Source of the DNA: Rickettsiales bacterium
GTDB lineage: Bacteria; Pseudomonadota; Alphaproteobacteria; Rickettsiales; SXRF01
Direction of reading: 5' to 3'
Length of the DNA stretch: 64,000 bases
Assembly: GCA_025464625.1 (NCBI GenBank)
Contig: JAOAUZ010000002.1
Coordinates: 62,001-126,000 of the forward strand
Positions 7,937 through 19,869 of this stretch are shown here, in pieces. Made by a program: the position numbers and the translations under genes. Each line of letters opens with the position of its first letter. Within the stretch, counting starts at the first letter, position 1. The notes under the pieces were generated by a model that saw only the letters and a program-made list of their open reading frames with translations, was not told where the DNA came from and ran no database searches.

Positions 7937-7957
7937 AACCTTGATTTAAGGTTTTTT
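7937..7957 (+). terminator. Probable weak terminator after mlaC
   Basis: The arms aacctt (7937-7942) and aaggtt (7948-7953), with a 5-base loop, are followed by a run of T. The stem is only 6 bp. It lies between the mlaAC pair and mdh. Confidence 0.55.
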
Positions 7958-7965
7958 ATCTATAA

Positions 7966-8958
<993 letters not shown>

Positions 8959-8970
8959 GGAATAAAAAAT

Positions 8971-10143
8971 ATGAATATACATGAATACCAAGCCAAACAG
9001 GTTCTAGCCAAATATTCTGTTCCTGTGCCAAAAGGACATGTTGCCTACACCCCTAAAGAAGCAGTCGCGGCAGCGCAGGGCTTGGGTGGAAAACTATGGG
9101 TGGTAAAAGCTCAAATTCACGCTGGCGGTCGCGGTAAAGCTGGCGGTGTTAAGTTAGCAAAAACTTTGGATGAAGTTGAAAGCCTCACCAAAGATATGAT
9201 CGGCATGACCTTAGTGACTCACCAGACTGGTCCAGAAGGAAAAGTTGTAAAGCGTGTTTACATTGAAGAAGGTACCAGCATAAGCAAGGAACTTTATTTA
9301 AGTTTGGTTGTTGATCGTGCCAGCTCTTGGGTTACGTTTATCGTATCAACCGAAGGCGGAATGGATATTGAAGAAGTTGCTCATTCTCATCCTGAAAAAA
9401 TCATTAAACTAGCTGTTGACCCAGCAAGTGGTATTCAGCCATTTCATTCGCGCAAAATGGCGTTTGGTCTTGGAATACCAAAAGAATTGTTTGGTAAATT
9501 TGAGCATTTTATAAATTCTATATATGCTGCATTTATTGATACTGATGCTTCACAGGTGGAGATTAATCCTCTGGTTATTACTGCTGGTGGAGATTTAGTC
9601 GCGCTTGATGCAAAATTTAATTTTGATGAAAACGCCCTCTTCCGTCATCCTGATATTCACGAGCTGCGCGATCCAGATGAAGAAGATCCAATGGAACAAA
9701 AAGCTGCTAAGTTTGGTTTGTCATATGTGAAAATGGACGGCAGCATCGGCTGCATGGTAAATGGTGCTGGTCTTGCTATGGCAACCATGGACATCATCCA
9801 GCTATATGGCAGCGCACCAGCAAACTTCTTGGATGTTGGCGGTGGCGCGAATAAAGAAAAAGTTGGTGAGGCTTTCAAATTAATTTTATCTGACCCTAAT
9901 GTTGAAGGTATATTGGTGAATATCTTTGGTGGCATTATGCGCTGCGATATCATCGCAGAAGGCATTATCGCTGCTGCTCGTGAAGTAAACCTGCATGTGC
10001 CACTAGTTGTACGCTTGGAAGGTACAAACGTAGAACTTGGCAAAAAAATGTTGGCATCAAGTGGTCTTGCTATCACCCCTGCTGATAACCTGGCTGATGC
10101 TGCAGAAAAAATTGTCGCTGCTGTTAAGAGAAAGGCTGCATAA
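8971..10143 (+). CDS. sucC: Succinyl-CoA synthetase, beta subunit
   Basis: This 390-residue subunit starts [15 protein letters not shown] as the family does. It has the ATP-grasp fold ([41 protein letters not shown]) and a C-terminal CoA-ligase domain with [10 protein letters not shown]. It binds nucleotide and succinate for substrate-level phosphorylation in the TCA cycle. It is 12 bases after mdh and overlaps the sucD start by one base (taatg). Confidence 0.97.
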   Translation: MNIHEYQAKQVLAKYSVPVPKGHVAYTPKEAVAAAQGLGGKLWVVKAQIHAGGRGKAGGVKLAKTLDEVESLTKDMIGMTLVTHQTGPEGKVVKRVYIEEGTSISKELYLSLVVDRASSWVTFIVSTEGGMDIEEVAHSHPEKIIKLAVDPASGIQPFHSRKMAFGLGIPKELFGKFEHFINSIYAAFIDTDASQVEINPLVITAGGDLVALDAKFNFDENALFRHPDIHELRDPDEEDPMEQKAAKFGLSYVKMDGSIGCMVNGAGLAMATMDIIQLYGSAPANFLDVGGGANKEKVGEAFKLILSDPNVEGILVNIFGGIMRCDIIAEGIIAAAREVNLHVPLVVRLEGTNVELGKKMLASSGLAITPADNLADAAEKIVAAVKRKAA

Positions 10144-11027
10144 TGTCTATTTTAATCAACAAAAATACTAAAGTAATCTGCCAAGGTTTCACAGGTCGTG
10201 AAGGCACTTATCACTCTGAACAAGCAGTTGCTTACGGCACAAAAATGGTTGGCGGTGTTACACCGGGAAAAGGTGGAACAACGCATATTGACCTTCCTGT
10301 TTTTAATACAGTTGAAGAAGCCGTACAAAAAGCAGGTGCAAATGCCAGCGTTATTTATGTTCCGCCAAAATTCGCAGCGGATGCAATTTTGGAAGCGATA
10401 GATGCAAAAATTGAACTCGCTATCTGCATTACTGAGGGTATTCCTGTATTGGATATGGTTAAGGTGAAGCGTGCGTTATCAGGTAGCAAAACCCGCCTTG
10501 TTGGGCCGAACTGCCCTGGTGTTATAACACCGGGTGAATGCAAAATAGGAATCATGCCAGGGCATATCCATAAAAAAGGCTCGATAGGAATTGTTTCACG
10601 TTCAGGAACTCTGACTTATGAAGCTGTTGCACAAACTTCTGCTGAAGGCTTAGGACAATCAACCTGCGTTGGTATTGGTGGTGATCCAGTGAATGGTACA
10701 AATTTTATTGATGTTTTAGAATTATTCCTGAAAGATGATGAAACGCAAGCAATAGTAATGATTGGCGAAATTGGTGGCGATGCGGAAGAACAGGCTGCAG
10801 ATTTCCTAAAGCGTAGCAAAATCAAAAAACCTGTGGTTGGCTTCATTGCTGGACGCACTGCTCCTCCGGGTCGTCGCATGGGACATGCTGGCGCGATTGT
10901 TTCTGGTGGTAAAGGTGGCGCAGAAGACAAAATCGAAGCCATGAAATCGGCAGGTATTGTAGTTTCTGATTCACCTGCTAGTCTAGGTCGCACTATGGCG
11001 GAGCTGTTGAAGAAGAGAGCTGCCTAA
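10143..11027 (+). CDS. sucD: Succinyl-CoA synthetase, alpha subunit
   Basis: This 294-residue subunit has a CoA-binding Rossmann domain ([29 protein letters not shown]-like strand) and the phosphohistidine loop [10 protein letters not shown] with His248. With SucC it interconverts succinyl-CoA and succinate with ATP or GTP formation. It is translationally coupled to sucC and lies 33 bases before sucA. Confidence 0.97.
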   Translation: MSILINKNTKVICQGFTGREGTYHSEQAVAYGTKMVGGVTPGKGGTTHIDLPVFNTVEEAVQKAGANASVIYVPPKFAADAILEAIDAKIELAICITEGIPVLDMVKVKRALSGSKTRLVGPNCPGVITPGECKIGIMPGHIHKKGSIGIVSRSGTLTYEAVAQTSAEGLGQSTCVGIGGDPVNGTNFIDVLELFLKDDETQAIVMIGEIGGDAEEQAADFLKRSKIKKPVVGFIAGRTAPPGRRMGHAGAIVSGGKGGAEDKIEAMKSAGIVVSDSPASLGRTMAELLKKRAA

Positions 11028-11060
11028 TATCCTGTTCTTTAGTTAATTATGAGATAAATT

Positions 11061-13967
11061 ATGGCACAATTTGAAAGCACATCTTCCCTCTTCGCTAGTA
11101 ATGCGGCATTCATAGAAGAACTCTATGAACGCTATTTGCAAGATGCGAGTAGCGTTGATGTAAGTTGGCGTGATTTTTTCCGTGACTCAACCAGTGGTGC
11201 AGGCGCAGCACAGCGCAATGCGAGTTGGACAAAAGTAAAAAGTCAGGTAATTGGAGTAGTTGAGGAAGCACCTGCCGCTGTAAAAAGCGATAAAAAAGGA
11301 GCTGCTGCGCCAACAGCAAAATCAACAGCTACAAGCACAGATGATGTCGAAAAATTCGCCCATGATTCTATCCGTGCTATAATGATGGTGCGCGCATACC
11401 GTGTGCGCGGTCATTTGCTGGCTAATTTAGACCCTCTTGGTTTAGAAATTTCTTCTCCCCACTCCGAGCTTGATCCTGCGAGTTATGGTTTCACTGACGC
11501 TGATATGGAACGTGAGATTTTCCTCGATGGCTCACTCGGCATCAAAAAAGCCAAACTAAAAGATATTGTTTCTATACTGCGCCAGACCTATTGCGGAAAT
11601 ATCGGCGTGGAATTCATGCATATCCAGCACCCTGAACAAAAAGCGTGGATACAAAAGCGTTTTGAACAAGATCACGGACGTTTTGGCTTTTCAGCCGCCG
11701 AAAAAAAATCTATCTGGAATACTTTGGTAGAAGTGGAAGCATTCGAGCAATTCGTGCAGATAAAATATACTGGAACAAAACGCTTCTCCGCGCAAGGCGG
11801 TGATGCAATGCTCGCGGGGCTGGAATCCATCATCAATAACGCTGCAAAAGGCGGTGTAAAAGAAATCGTTTTGGGAATGCCACATCGCGGGCGCATGAAC
11901 GTTCTAACCACCACTATGGGCAAGCCATACGCTGAACTTCTTTCCATCTTCCAAGGCAATATGGATTTTCCTGATTGGATAACATCATCTGGTGACGTTA
12001 AATACCATCTGGGAACTTCTTCTGACCGTGAAACGCCATATGGTAAAATCCATTTATCACTGCTTGCTAATCCTTCGCATCTGGAAGCAGTGAATCCTGT
12101 TGTTGTTGGCAAGGTGCGCGCTAAATTGGATATATATGGCGACACAGAAGATAAAGGCAGCGTAATGGGCGTAATGCTGCATGGTGACGCAGCGTTTTCT
12201 GGTCAAGGTTCTGTGCCAGAAGTTCTTGCACTTTCCGAATTGCGCGGTTATCGCACAGGCGGCACGGTGCATGTTATCGTCAACAACCAAATTGGCTTCA
12301 CCACCAGCCCAAAATATTCACGCTTCACACCTTACCCAACTGACGTTGCTAAGGCTGTGCAAGCACCAATTTTCCATGTAAATGGTGATGATCCTGAAGC
12401 GGTGTCTTATGTATGTCGCCTCGCTACGGAATTCCGCCAAGCCTTCAAGCGCGATGCTGTTGTTGATATTTTCTGCTACCGCAAATATGGGCATAACGAG
12501 TCTGATGAACCTGCGTTCACTCAACCAATAATGTATCGTGAAATAGCAAAGAAGCCACTGCCTGCAAAAATTTATTCTGATAGATTAGTAGCGGAAGGCG
12601 TACTGACTGCTCAGAATGTTGAGGAAAAATTTGCTCAATATAAGGCATTTTTTGAATCTGAATATGAAGCAGCAAAAACCTTCAAACCAAATAAAGCTGA
12701 TTGGCTGGAAGGTCAGTGGGCTGGTCTTTCTAAACCAAAAGGTGAACATCCCGATGGTGACACTGGGGTTAAGCTGGATACACTTAAAACTATTGGTCTG
12801 GCTCTAGCCAAAAACCCTTCCAATATCAAAGTAAATTCTAAAATCGTCCGCCAGTTAGAAGCCAAAAAAGCCATGATGGAAACTGGCACTGGTTTGGATT
12901 GGGCAATGGGCGAAGCGCTTGCCTTCGGGACATTGCTCGCAGAAGATAGTGGTGTGCGCCTTTCTGGGCAGGATTGTGGACGTGGAACATTTTCGCACCG
13001 CCACAGTGTTCTGGTAGATCAAGAAACAGAAGAGCGCTACATTCCTCTGAACAATTTAGGCGTTAAACAAAAACCCTATGAAGTTATCGACAGCTCACTG
13101 TCTGAGTTTGCTATTCTCGGTTTTGAATATGGTTATAGTTTGGGATTACCAAATTACCTGACAATCTGGGAAGCGCAGTTTGGTGATTTTGCCAATGGCG
13201 CACAGGTTATTATTGACCAATTTATTTCCTCTGGTGAAATTAAGTGGCTACGCATGTCTGGGTTGGTTATGCTCCTGCCACATGGTTATGAGGGACAAGG
13301 GCCAGAACATAGCTCCGCACGCTTAGAACGTTACCTACAGCTCTGCGCTGAAGATAACATGCAGGTGGTAAACTGCACTACCCCCGCTAATTTCTTTCAC
13401 GTTCTGCGCCGTCAATTAAAACGTAACTTCCGCAAACCGTTAATTGTTATGACTCCGAAATCGCTGCTGCGTCATAAACTTGCTGTTTCTGATCTGAAAG
13501 ATTTTGCTGTAGGCACGCATTTCCAGCGCGTTATTCCAGAAGTAAGTAAACTGGTGAAAGATGAAAAAGTCCGTCGCGTAGTCATTACCTCTGGTAAGGT
13601 GTATTACGACCTGTTTGAAAGTCGTACAGCACAGAATATTGATGATGTAGCAATAATCCGCATGGAACAATATTACCCCTTCCCTGCCAAAGAACTAACC
13701 GCAGAATTAAAGCGTTATAAAAATGCAGAAGTAATCTGGTGTCAGGAAGAACCGAAAAATATGGGCGCGTGGACTTTTGTCGCATCGCGCATTGAGGATG
13801 CTCTCGATTCTATCGGGAGGAATATCCGTGTTGGTTATGCTGGTCGCCCTGAGGCAGCATCACCTGCAGTTGGATATTTGAAAGTTCATGAGAAAGAACA
13901 GAAAGCTCTAGTCGAACAAGCTCTGAGTGTATCTACTGGTTTGATTAAAAAACTGGCAAAAGGTTAA
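11061..13967 (+). CDS. sucA: 2-oxoglutarate dehydrogenase E1 component
   Basis: At 968 residues this is a full-length E1. The N-terminus has the E2-contacting motif (FIEELYERYLQDASSVD), followed by an Ala/Lys-rich linker (residues 75-100). The thiamine-diphosphate core includes PHRGRMNVL, HGDAAFSGQGSV and VNNQIGFTT. The C-terminal half carries GQDCGRGTFSHRH and LPHGYEGQGPEHSSAR. It decarboxylates 2-oxoglutarate and passes the succinyl group to the E2 subunit SucB. The next gene is on the opposite strand: sucB and lpd, usually next in alphaproteobacteria, are not here. Confidence 0.97.
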   Translation: MAQFESTSSLFASNAAFIEELYERYLQDASSVDVSWRDFFRDSTSGAGAAQRNASWTKVKSQVIGVVEEAPAAVKSDKKGAAAPTAKSTATSTDDVEKFAHDSIRAIMMVRAYRVRGHLLANLDPLGLEISSPHSELDPASYGFTDADMEREIFLDGSLGIKKAKLKDIVSILRQTYCGNIGVEFMHIQHPEQKAWIQKRFEQDHGRFGFSAAEKKSIWNTLVEVEAFEQFVQIKYTGTKRFSAQGGDAMLAGLESIINNAAKGGVKEIVLGMPHRGRMNVLTTTMGKPYAELLSIFQGNMDFPDWITSSGDVKYHLGTSSDRETPYGKIHLSLLANPSHLEAVNPVVVGKVRAKLDIYGDTEDKGSVMGVMLHGDAAFSGQGSVPEVLALSELRGYRTGGTVHVIVNNQIGFTTSPKYSRFTPYPTDVAKAVQAPIFHVNGDDPEAVSYVCRLATEFRQAFKRDAVVDIFCYRKYGHNESDEPAFTQPIMYREIAKKPLPAKIYSDRLVAEGVLTAQNVEEKFAQYKAFFESEYEAAKTFKPNKADWLEGQWAGLSKPKGEHPDGDTGVKLDTLKTIGLALAKNPSNIKVNSKIVRQLEAKKAMMETGTGLDWAMGEALAFGTLLAEDSGVRLSGQDCGRGTFSHRHSVLVDQETEERYIPLNNLGVKQKPYEVIDSSLSEFAILGFEYGYSLGLPNYLTIWEAQFGDFANGAQVIIDQFISSGEIKWLRMSGLVMLLPHGYEGQGPEHSSARLERYLQLCAEDNMQVVNCTTPANFFHVLRRQLKRNFRKPLIVMTPKSLLRHKLAVSDLKDFAVGTHFQRVIPEVSKLVKDEKVRRVVITSGKVYYDLFESRTAQNIDDVAIIRMEQYYPFPAKELTAELKRYKNAEVIWCQEEPKNMGAWTFVASRIEDALDSIGRNIRVGYAGRPEAASPAVGYLKVHEKEQKALVEQALSVSTGLIKKLAKG

Positions 13968-13971
13968 AATT

Positions 13972-14445
13972 TTATCTGCTCTTGCCATTATCCTCGCCAT
14001 TGCCAAGAAGTTCATTAAAAACATTCTTGCTATTAGCAACGAGTAGCAATGCGCCCAACGTTATACCTGACGCTGTTAGAGCGTTGATTATCACCTTGTT
14101 TTTATAAGGAATGGGAAGATTATCAAAATGCCTCTTTAAACTAGTAAAGCCCATTTTCTCAAATATAGCAGCCCTCTCAGCATCAAACCCTTGCCTAATT
14201 TTTGCTATTTCCTCACTAGGATTTTTCCCATCACGAGCTTTTATAAGTTTCTCAATATTTTTATTACGTAATTCAGAAAACACAGAATCTCTAAGTCTTT
14301 CATACGACTCATGATGCACATCTTTGACGAACACATATGAACCAGCAGCAGCAGAAATAGGGTAAGCTGCCGCGTTCAGCACTGCTCCCGCACCAAGTTT
14401 TTTTTCCTTGTTCTCAGCTTTATCTGCTACAGGTTTTTCGTCCAC
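13972..14445 (-). CDS. Small membrane protein of unknown function
   Basis: This 157-residue ORF starts at a GTG with ggg a few bases upstream. I do not recognise it. A charged N-terminus (about 17 residues, Lys/Glu-rich) is followed by a small-residue hydrophobic stretch (GAGAVLNAAAYPISAAAG, about 18-35). A long charged helical region spans about 45-110, and a clear membrane helix (NALTASGITLGALLLVA) lies near residues 120-137. It converges on sucA with only 4 bases between stop codons. Codon use looks like its neighbours, so it is probably a real gene. Confidence 0.6.
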   Translation of the reverse strand: MDEKPVADKAENKEKKLGAGAVLNAAAYPISAAAGSYVFVKDVHHESYERLRDSVFSELRNKNIEKLIKARDGKNPSEEIAKIRQGFDAERAAIFEKMGFTSLKRHFDNLPIPYKNKVIINALTASGITLGALLLVANSKNVFNELLGNGEDNGKSR

Positions 14446-14569
14446 AAACGCACCCAGATTTAAATTGGTTATAGCCAGCTTGTAATATTAACAAAAACCC
14501 ACAAACCACACAAGTTACAGTTCCGTGACAGAAAAAAGCTGGTAACAAAAAACTAGTTATGCTATTGAA

Positions 14570-16150
14570 TTACCTATATTCTCTAGTTTTTAAAAACTCA
14601 ATATCTGGGAAATCCTGCCCCACACGCTGTAAATTCCACGCATTGGGGGCTAGATAGGTTAGTGCGCCTGAGGCATCCTCAGCAGTATTATATTTATTAC
14701 GCTCGGCAAATTCCCGCAATTTTTCTGGTGATTTGGCTTTAATCCAGCGGGCGGTGGTATATGGCACAGCCTCAAAACTACCACGCACACCATATTCTGA
14801 AAGCAAACGCGAGGCTATCACATCAAACTGCAACTGCCCAACCACCCCGATAATCCAGCTCGCACCATCCAGAGGCTTAAAAATCTGCGATGCCCCCTCC
14901 TCTGCCAATTGTTCCAGCGCAGCTTTTAGCTGCTTTGATTTAAGTGGGTCATCAAGGCGCACGCGCTGAAAAAGCTCAGGGGCAAAGCTCGGTATTCCGC
15001 TAAAAACCAGATGCTCACCTTCGGTCAGAGCATCACCAATATGCAAATGCCCATGCCCTGGTATGCCGAGAATATCACCAGGCCATGCTTCTTCTGCCAG
15101 TTCGCGCTCCCGCGCTAAAAATAATACAGGGTTGTTAAGCGCAAGTGTTTTTCCGCTGCGGACGTGCAAAACCTTCATCCCCCGCGTATATTTCCCTGAA
15201 CATATCCGCACAAAGGCAATGCGGTCACGGTGGTTTTTATCCATATTCGCCTGAATTTTGAACACAAAACCAGTAAATTTAGGCTCGGAAGGATCAATCG
15301 AACGGGGTTGTGCTGCCTGAACACGGGGGCTGGGGGCAAACTCACAGAGAGCCTCAAGCAATTCGCGCACACCAAAATTATTCACTGCACTACCAAAAAA
15401 CACAGGGGTTAAATGCCCCTCAAGATAATGTTCTCGGTTAAAAGGCGGATAAATCGCCTTAACCATCGCTACTTCTTCACGAAATGCTGCAAGCTGGGCT
15501 GCTGGAATATGTGCATCAAGGCTGGGATCATTTACACCTGTAAACTGCATCGCTTCAGAAATTTTGCTGCCTTGCCCAGTTTCAAATAAATATAATTTAT
15601 CAGTAACGAGGTTAAAACAACCGCGAAACCTCTCCCCCATACCTATCGGCCAAGTAATCGGACAAACGTCAAGGGCAAGCCTTTTTTCGATTTCATCAAG
15701 CAGTTCAAATGGTTCACGCACCTCACGATCCATTTTGTTGATAAATGTAAGCACAGGAGTATCGCGCAGGCGACAAACTTCAAACAACTTAAGTGTCTGT
15801 TCTTCAATGCCTTTTGCTCCATCAAGCACCATCACAGCAGAATCAACCGCCGTAAGCGTGCGGTAAGTATCCTCCGAGAAATCTTTATGCCCAGGGGTAT
15901 CAAGCAGGTTTATGGTATTTTTTCCATATTCAAACGTCATCACCGAAGCAGTAACAGAAATACCACGCTGCTGCTCAATCGCCATCCAATCCGAACGCGC
16001 CGACTGCCCGCCTTTTTTGGCTTTCACCGCCCCTGCCAGATGAATTGCCCCGCCGAAAAGCAGCAGCTTTTCAGTAAGCGTTGTCTTCCCCGCGTCAGGG
16101 TGTGAAATAATCGCGAATGTACGGCGATTTATGTATGGTGCGTCTATCAT
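14570..16150 (-). CDS. prfC: Peptide chain release factor 3
   Basis: This 526-residue GTPase has the RF3 domain order: P-loop HPDAGKTT (17-24), RGISVTASVM switch I region, DTPGHKDFSEDTYR, and NKMDRE, then domain II and the RF3 C-terminal domain. RF3 removes RF1/RF2 from the ribosome after peptide release, in the cytoplasm. It stands alone, divergent from the small lipoprotein gene at 16257. RF3 is patchily distributed in alphaproteobacteria, so its presence is useful as a marker. Confidence 0.96.
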   Translation of the reverse strand: MIDAPYINRRTFAIISHPDAGKTTLTEKLLLFGGAIHLAGAVKAKKGGQSARSDWMAIEQQRGISVTASVMTFEYGKNTINLLDTPGHKDFSEDTYRTLTAVDSAVMVLDGAKGIEEQTLKLFEVCRLRDTPVLTFINKMDREVREPFELLDEIEKRLALDVCPITWPIGMGERFRGCFNLVTDKLYLFETGQGSKISEAMQFTGVNDPSLDAHIPAAQLAAFREEVAMVKAIYPPFNREHYLEGHLTPVFFGSAVNNFGVRELLEALCEFAPSPRVQAAQPRSIDPSEPKFTGFVFKIQANMDKNHRDRIAFVRICSGKYTRGMKVLHVRSGKTLALNNPVLFLARERELAEEAWPGDILGIPGHGHLHIGDALTEGEHLVFSGIPSFAPELFQRVRLDDPLKSKQLKAALEQLAEEGASQIFKPLDGASWIIGVVGQLQFDVIASRLLSEYGVRGSFEAVPYTTARWIKAKSPEKLREFAERNKYNTAEDASGALTYLAPNAWNLQRVGQDFPDIEFLKTREYR

Positions 16151-16216
16151 AGACCCGCGTCTATACAGCCCATCAGGTAAATATTCAATAAATTAAGTTT
16201 TATAGAGCGAATTTTA

Positions 16217-16225
16217 TGTTATGAT
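16217..16225 (+). promoter_or_regulatory. Putative extended -10 promoter of the 16257 lipoprotein
   Basis: The sequence tgttatgat reads TG-n-TATGAT, 31 bases before the ATG, in the divergent spacer between prfC and the lipoprotein gene. An aagg Shine-Dalgarno sequence lies 8 bases before the ATG. Confidence 0.4.
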
Positions 16226-16256
16226 TCCAAATATATAAGACACAAGGTAACGAAAT

Positions 16257-16574
16257 ATGAAAAAATATATCCTTATTTTAGGGATAACGGTTCTTCTCGG
16301 CGGTTGCAGACCAACCGCTCTGGGTTTTGTCGATCCCCCAGGTTCACCAGAATACAAGTTAGGCTGGGAAGACGGCTGCGATAGCGGTCTGTCAGCGGAA
16401 GGTAGTTGGGATTATAAATTAATGTATGGCTTCAAAAAACGTCCTGAAATGGCTGCTAGTGATCAGTATAAACAAGCTTGGAATGAGGGCTTCAGCTATT
16501 GTCGTTTCTCTCTTGCTGCATCAAAAGATACAGGCACTTTCAGAGGCATTGGGTTAGGTGACGGGTTCGAGTAA
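16257..16574 (+). CDS. Small lipoprotein with an internal YKxxWxxG repeat
   Basis: This 105-residue protein has a lipobox (LLGGC, Cys17), so it is predicted to be a membrane-anchored lipoprotein. Two similar segments occur, YKLGWEDGCDSG (about 33-44) and YKQAWNEGFSYCR (about 71-83), suggesting a duplicated short motif with a Cys in each. Short lipoproteins with a GWxDG-type motif are seen in alphaproteobacteria, but I know no assigned function. It ends 3 bases before obgE and may share its transcript. Confidence 0.75.
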   Translation: MKKYILILGITVLLGGCRPTALGFVDPPGSPEYKLGWEDGCDSGLSAEGSWDYKLMYGFKKRPEMAASDQYKQAWNEGFSYCRFSLAASKDTGTFRGIGLGDGFE

Positions 16575-16577
16575 TAA

Positions 16578-17584
<1,007 letters not shown>

Positions 17585-17585
<1 letters not shown>

Positions 17586-18715
17586 TGCTCGCCACCGCCA
17601 AACGCATTGTTATAAAAATAGGTTCTTCGCTGATTATTGGCGAAGATGGGCATGTACGCAAGGAATGGTTAGCGACTTTAGCTAATGATATTGCAAAATT
17701 TAAAAAAGATGGCAAAGAAATAATTGTTGTAACCTCTGGTGCAGTTGCGCTTGGGCGACATGTATTACATTATGGAACACGAAAATTATTGCTTGAAGAA
17801 AAACAAGCTGCCGCTGCTTGTGGACAGGCTCCGTTGCTTGTTAGGTGGCAAGAAGCACTTTCTAATGAGAAAGTATTTCAAACACTTTCATATTATCTTT
17901 ATCCAGCACAAATTTTACTGACAGCTGATGATAGTATAGAACGGCAACGCTACTTAAATGCACGCAACACACTAGAAATATTATTAGAAGATTTATATGT
18001 CGTACCTATCATCAATGAAAATGACACGGTAGCAACCGCCGAGCTGCGCTTTGGTGATAATGACCGCCTCGCGGCAAGAGTAGCACAAATGGCAGGTGCA
18101 GATTTACTGATTTTATTTTCTGACATTGATGGGCTATATAGTGCCGACCCACGCAGCAATCCAAACGCAAAATTTCAAGAAAAAATCAGCGAAATAACGC
18201 CAGAAATTGAAAAAATGGCGGGTGGTGTTGGAAGCTCAGTCGGCACTGGCGGAATGGCAACCAAAATTGCAGCAGCTAAAATTGCAACTGCTGCTGGCTG
18301 CAACATGATAATTGCTAAAGGCATGGAAAATCATCCGCTACAAACATTATTTTCTGGTGGCAAACATTCGTTATTTATCGCTAAAGAAAGCCCGCTTTCT
18401 GCTCGCAAACATTGGATTGCGGGAAGCCTCCACCCTGCGGGAACTATCACCATTGATGCTGGTGCAGCCAGTGCTTTAACAGCAGGAAAAAGCCTGCTTC
18501 CTGCTGGAGTTACGGCTATCGTTGGCAAATTCGAACGTGGTGATTGCGTACTTATTTGCAATGCAAATGGAGCAAAAATTGGGCGTGGTTTAATTTCCTA
18601 TAATTCAGAAGATGCGGGACGCATAATCGGCAAAAAAAGCGCGGAAATTGAGCAAATTCTAGGCTTCAAACGCCGTGATGTTCTCATCCACCGCGATGAT
18701 ATGGTGCTGGAATAA
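17585..18715 (+). CDS. proB: Glutamate 5-kinase
   Basis: This 376-residue enzyme has an amino-acid-kinase domain (IVIKIGSSLI; VVTSGAVALG; NENDTVAT; GTGGMATKI) and a C-terminal PUA domain from about residue 280. It phosphorylates glutamate as the first step of proline synthesis and is usually inhibited by proline. proA, often the next gene, is absent; pdxJ follows instead after a single base. Confidence 0.96.
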
Positions 18716-18716
18716 T

Positions 18717-19439
18717 ATGAGGTTACGGCTAGGAATAAACATCGACCATGTGGCGACACTGCGTAATGCTCGTGGTGGTGATAATCCCTGCCCGATTCGC
18801 GCTGCACTGGTTGCGCTGGAAGCTGGTGCAGATGGTATAACAGCTCACCTACGCGAAGATAGAAGACATATCAAAGACCATGATATTGAACGGCTGAAAA
18901 ATGAAGTACCATTACCGCTGAATTTAGAAATGGCAGCAACGGATGAAATGCTGGAAATAGCGTTGCGGATAAAGCCGCACGCCGTTTGCCTTGTGCCAGA
19001 AAAACGGGCAGAGCTTACCACCGAAGGCGGGCTTGATGTTATATCTATGGAAAAAATTCTCACTCCCTATATCAAAAAATTGCAGGATAACGGCAGTCGT
19101 GTTTCGCTATTTATCGCTCCTAATACCCCGCAGATAGAAGCAGCAAAACGCACAGGCGCAAGAGTGGTGGAATTACACACAGGAACTTATGCAGAAAATG
19201 TTTCACAAACAAATTTGCAGGCAATTATAAATTCAGCAAAACATGCTCACAATCTTGGTTTAGAAGTGCATGCAGGGCATGGGCTTAATTATAAAAACGT
19301 GGCGAATATTGCTGCAATACATGAAATTATTGAGCTTAATATCGGGCATTTTATAATCGGCGAAGCAGTGTTTGTAGGGCTAAAAAAAGCGATTACTGAG
19401 ATGAAAGAAATAATGAATAACACACATGGGAATTTATGA
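18717..19439 (+). CDS. pdxJ: Pyridoxine 5'-phosphate synthase
   Basis: This 240-residue TIM-barrel enzyme condenses 3-amino-2-oxopropyl phosphate with deoxyxylulose 5-phosphate to form pyridoxine 5'-phosphate. The start MRLRLGINIDHVATLRNARG, DGITAHLREDRRHI and VEVHAGHGL-like strand (LEVHAGHGLNYKN) are diagnostic. The frame is open upstream into proB, but the ATG at 18717, one base after the proB stop, gives the family start. It overlaps acpS by four bases (atga), the order seen in many alphaproteobacteria. Confidence 0.97.
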   Translation: MRLRLGINIDHVATLRNARGGDNPCPIRAALVALEAGADGITAHLREDRRHIKDHDIERLKNEVPLPLNLEMAATDEMLEIALRIKPHAVCLVPEKRAELTTEGGLDVISMEKILTPYIKKLQDNGSRVSLFIAPNTPQIEAAKRTGARVVELHTGTYAENVSQTNLQAIINSAKHAHNLGLEVHAGHGLNYKNVANIAAIHEIIELNIGHFIIGEAVFVGLKKAITEMKEIMNNTHGNL

Positions 19440-19852
19440 TACTCGGTATAGGTAGTGACTTGGTAGATATCCGCCGCATTGAAAACTCACTTACGCGTTA
19501 CGGAAAACGTTTTGAAAACCGCATTTTCACACCAGCAGAACAGCAATATGCAGGGCGCAATAAAAACGCAGATATTAAAGCTGTTGCCTCCACTTACGCC
19601 AAACGTTTTGCTGCTAAAGAGGCTTGCTACAAAGCCTTAAATATAGCTAGAAATAACAGCGTTTCATGGCAGGATATTGAGATAATAAAAAATGAAAATG
19701 GTTCAACTGATATAAAATTATCAGGTGCAGCAGAAAAACACCTGCAAACCATCACCCCGCAGGGAATGGAAGCAAAAATATTCATAAGCCTCAGCGATGA
19801 ATATCCTTACGCGCAAGGCTATGTAATAATTGATACAATTCCGATTTCGTAA
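19436..19852 (+). CDS. acpS: Holo-[acyl-carrier-protein] synthase
   Basis: This 138-residue phosphopantetheinyl transferase has ILGIGSDLVDIRRIE at the start and FAAKEACYKAL, which hold the metal and CoA-binding Asp and Glu. It transfers 4'-phosphopantetheine from CoA to acyl carrier protein for fatty acid synthesis. It is translationally coupled to pdxJ. Confidence 0.96.
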   Translation: MILGIGSDLVDIRRIENSLTRYGKRFENRIFTPAEQQYAGRNKNADIKAVASTYAKRFAAKEACYKALNIARNNSVSWQDIEIIKNENGSTDIKLSGAAEKHLQTITPQGMEAKIFISLSDEYPYAQGYVIIDTIPIS

Positions 19853-19869
19853 TTATAAAAAGAGAGCCT

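Noticed and set aside
9657-10076. 139-residue minus-strand open frame inside sucC
   Set aside because: It lies wholly inside a certain gene, has no family features, and reflects the codon bias of the opposite strand.
11672-12145. 157-residue minus-strand open frame inside sucA
   Set aside because: Fully contained in sucA, with no motif or ribosome site.
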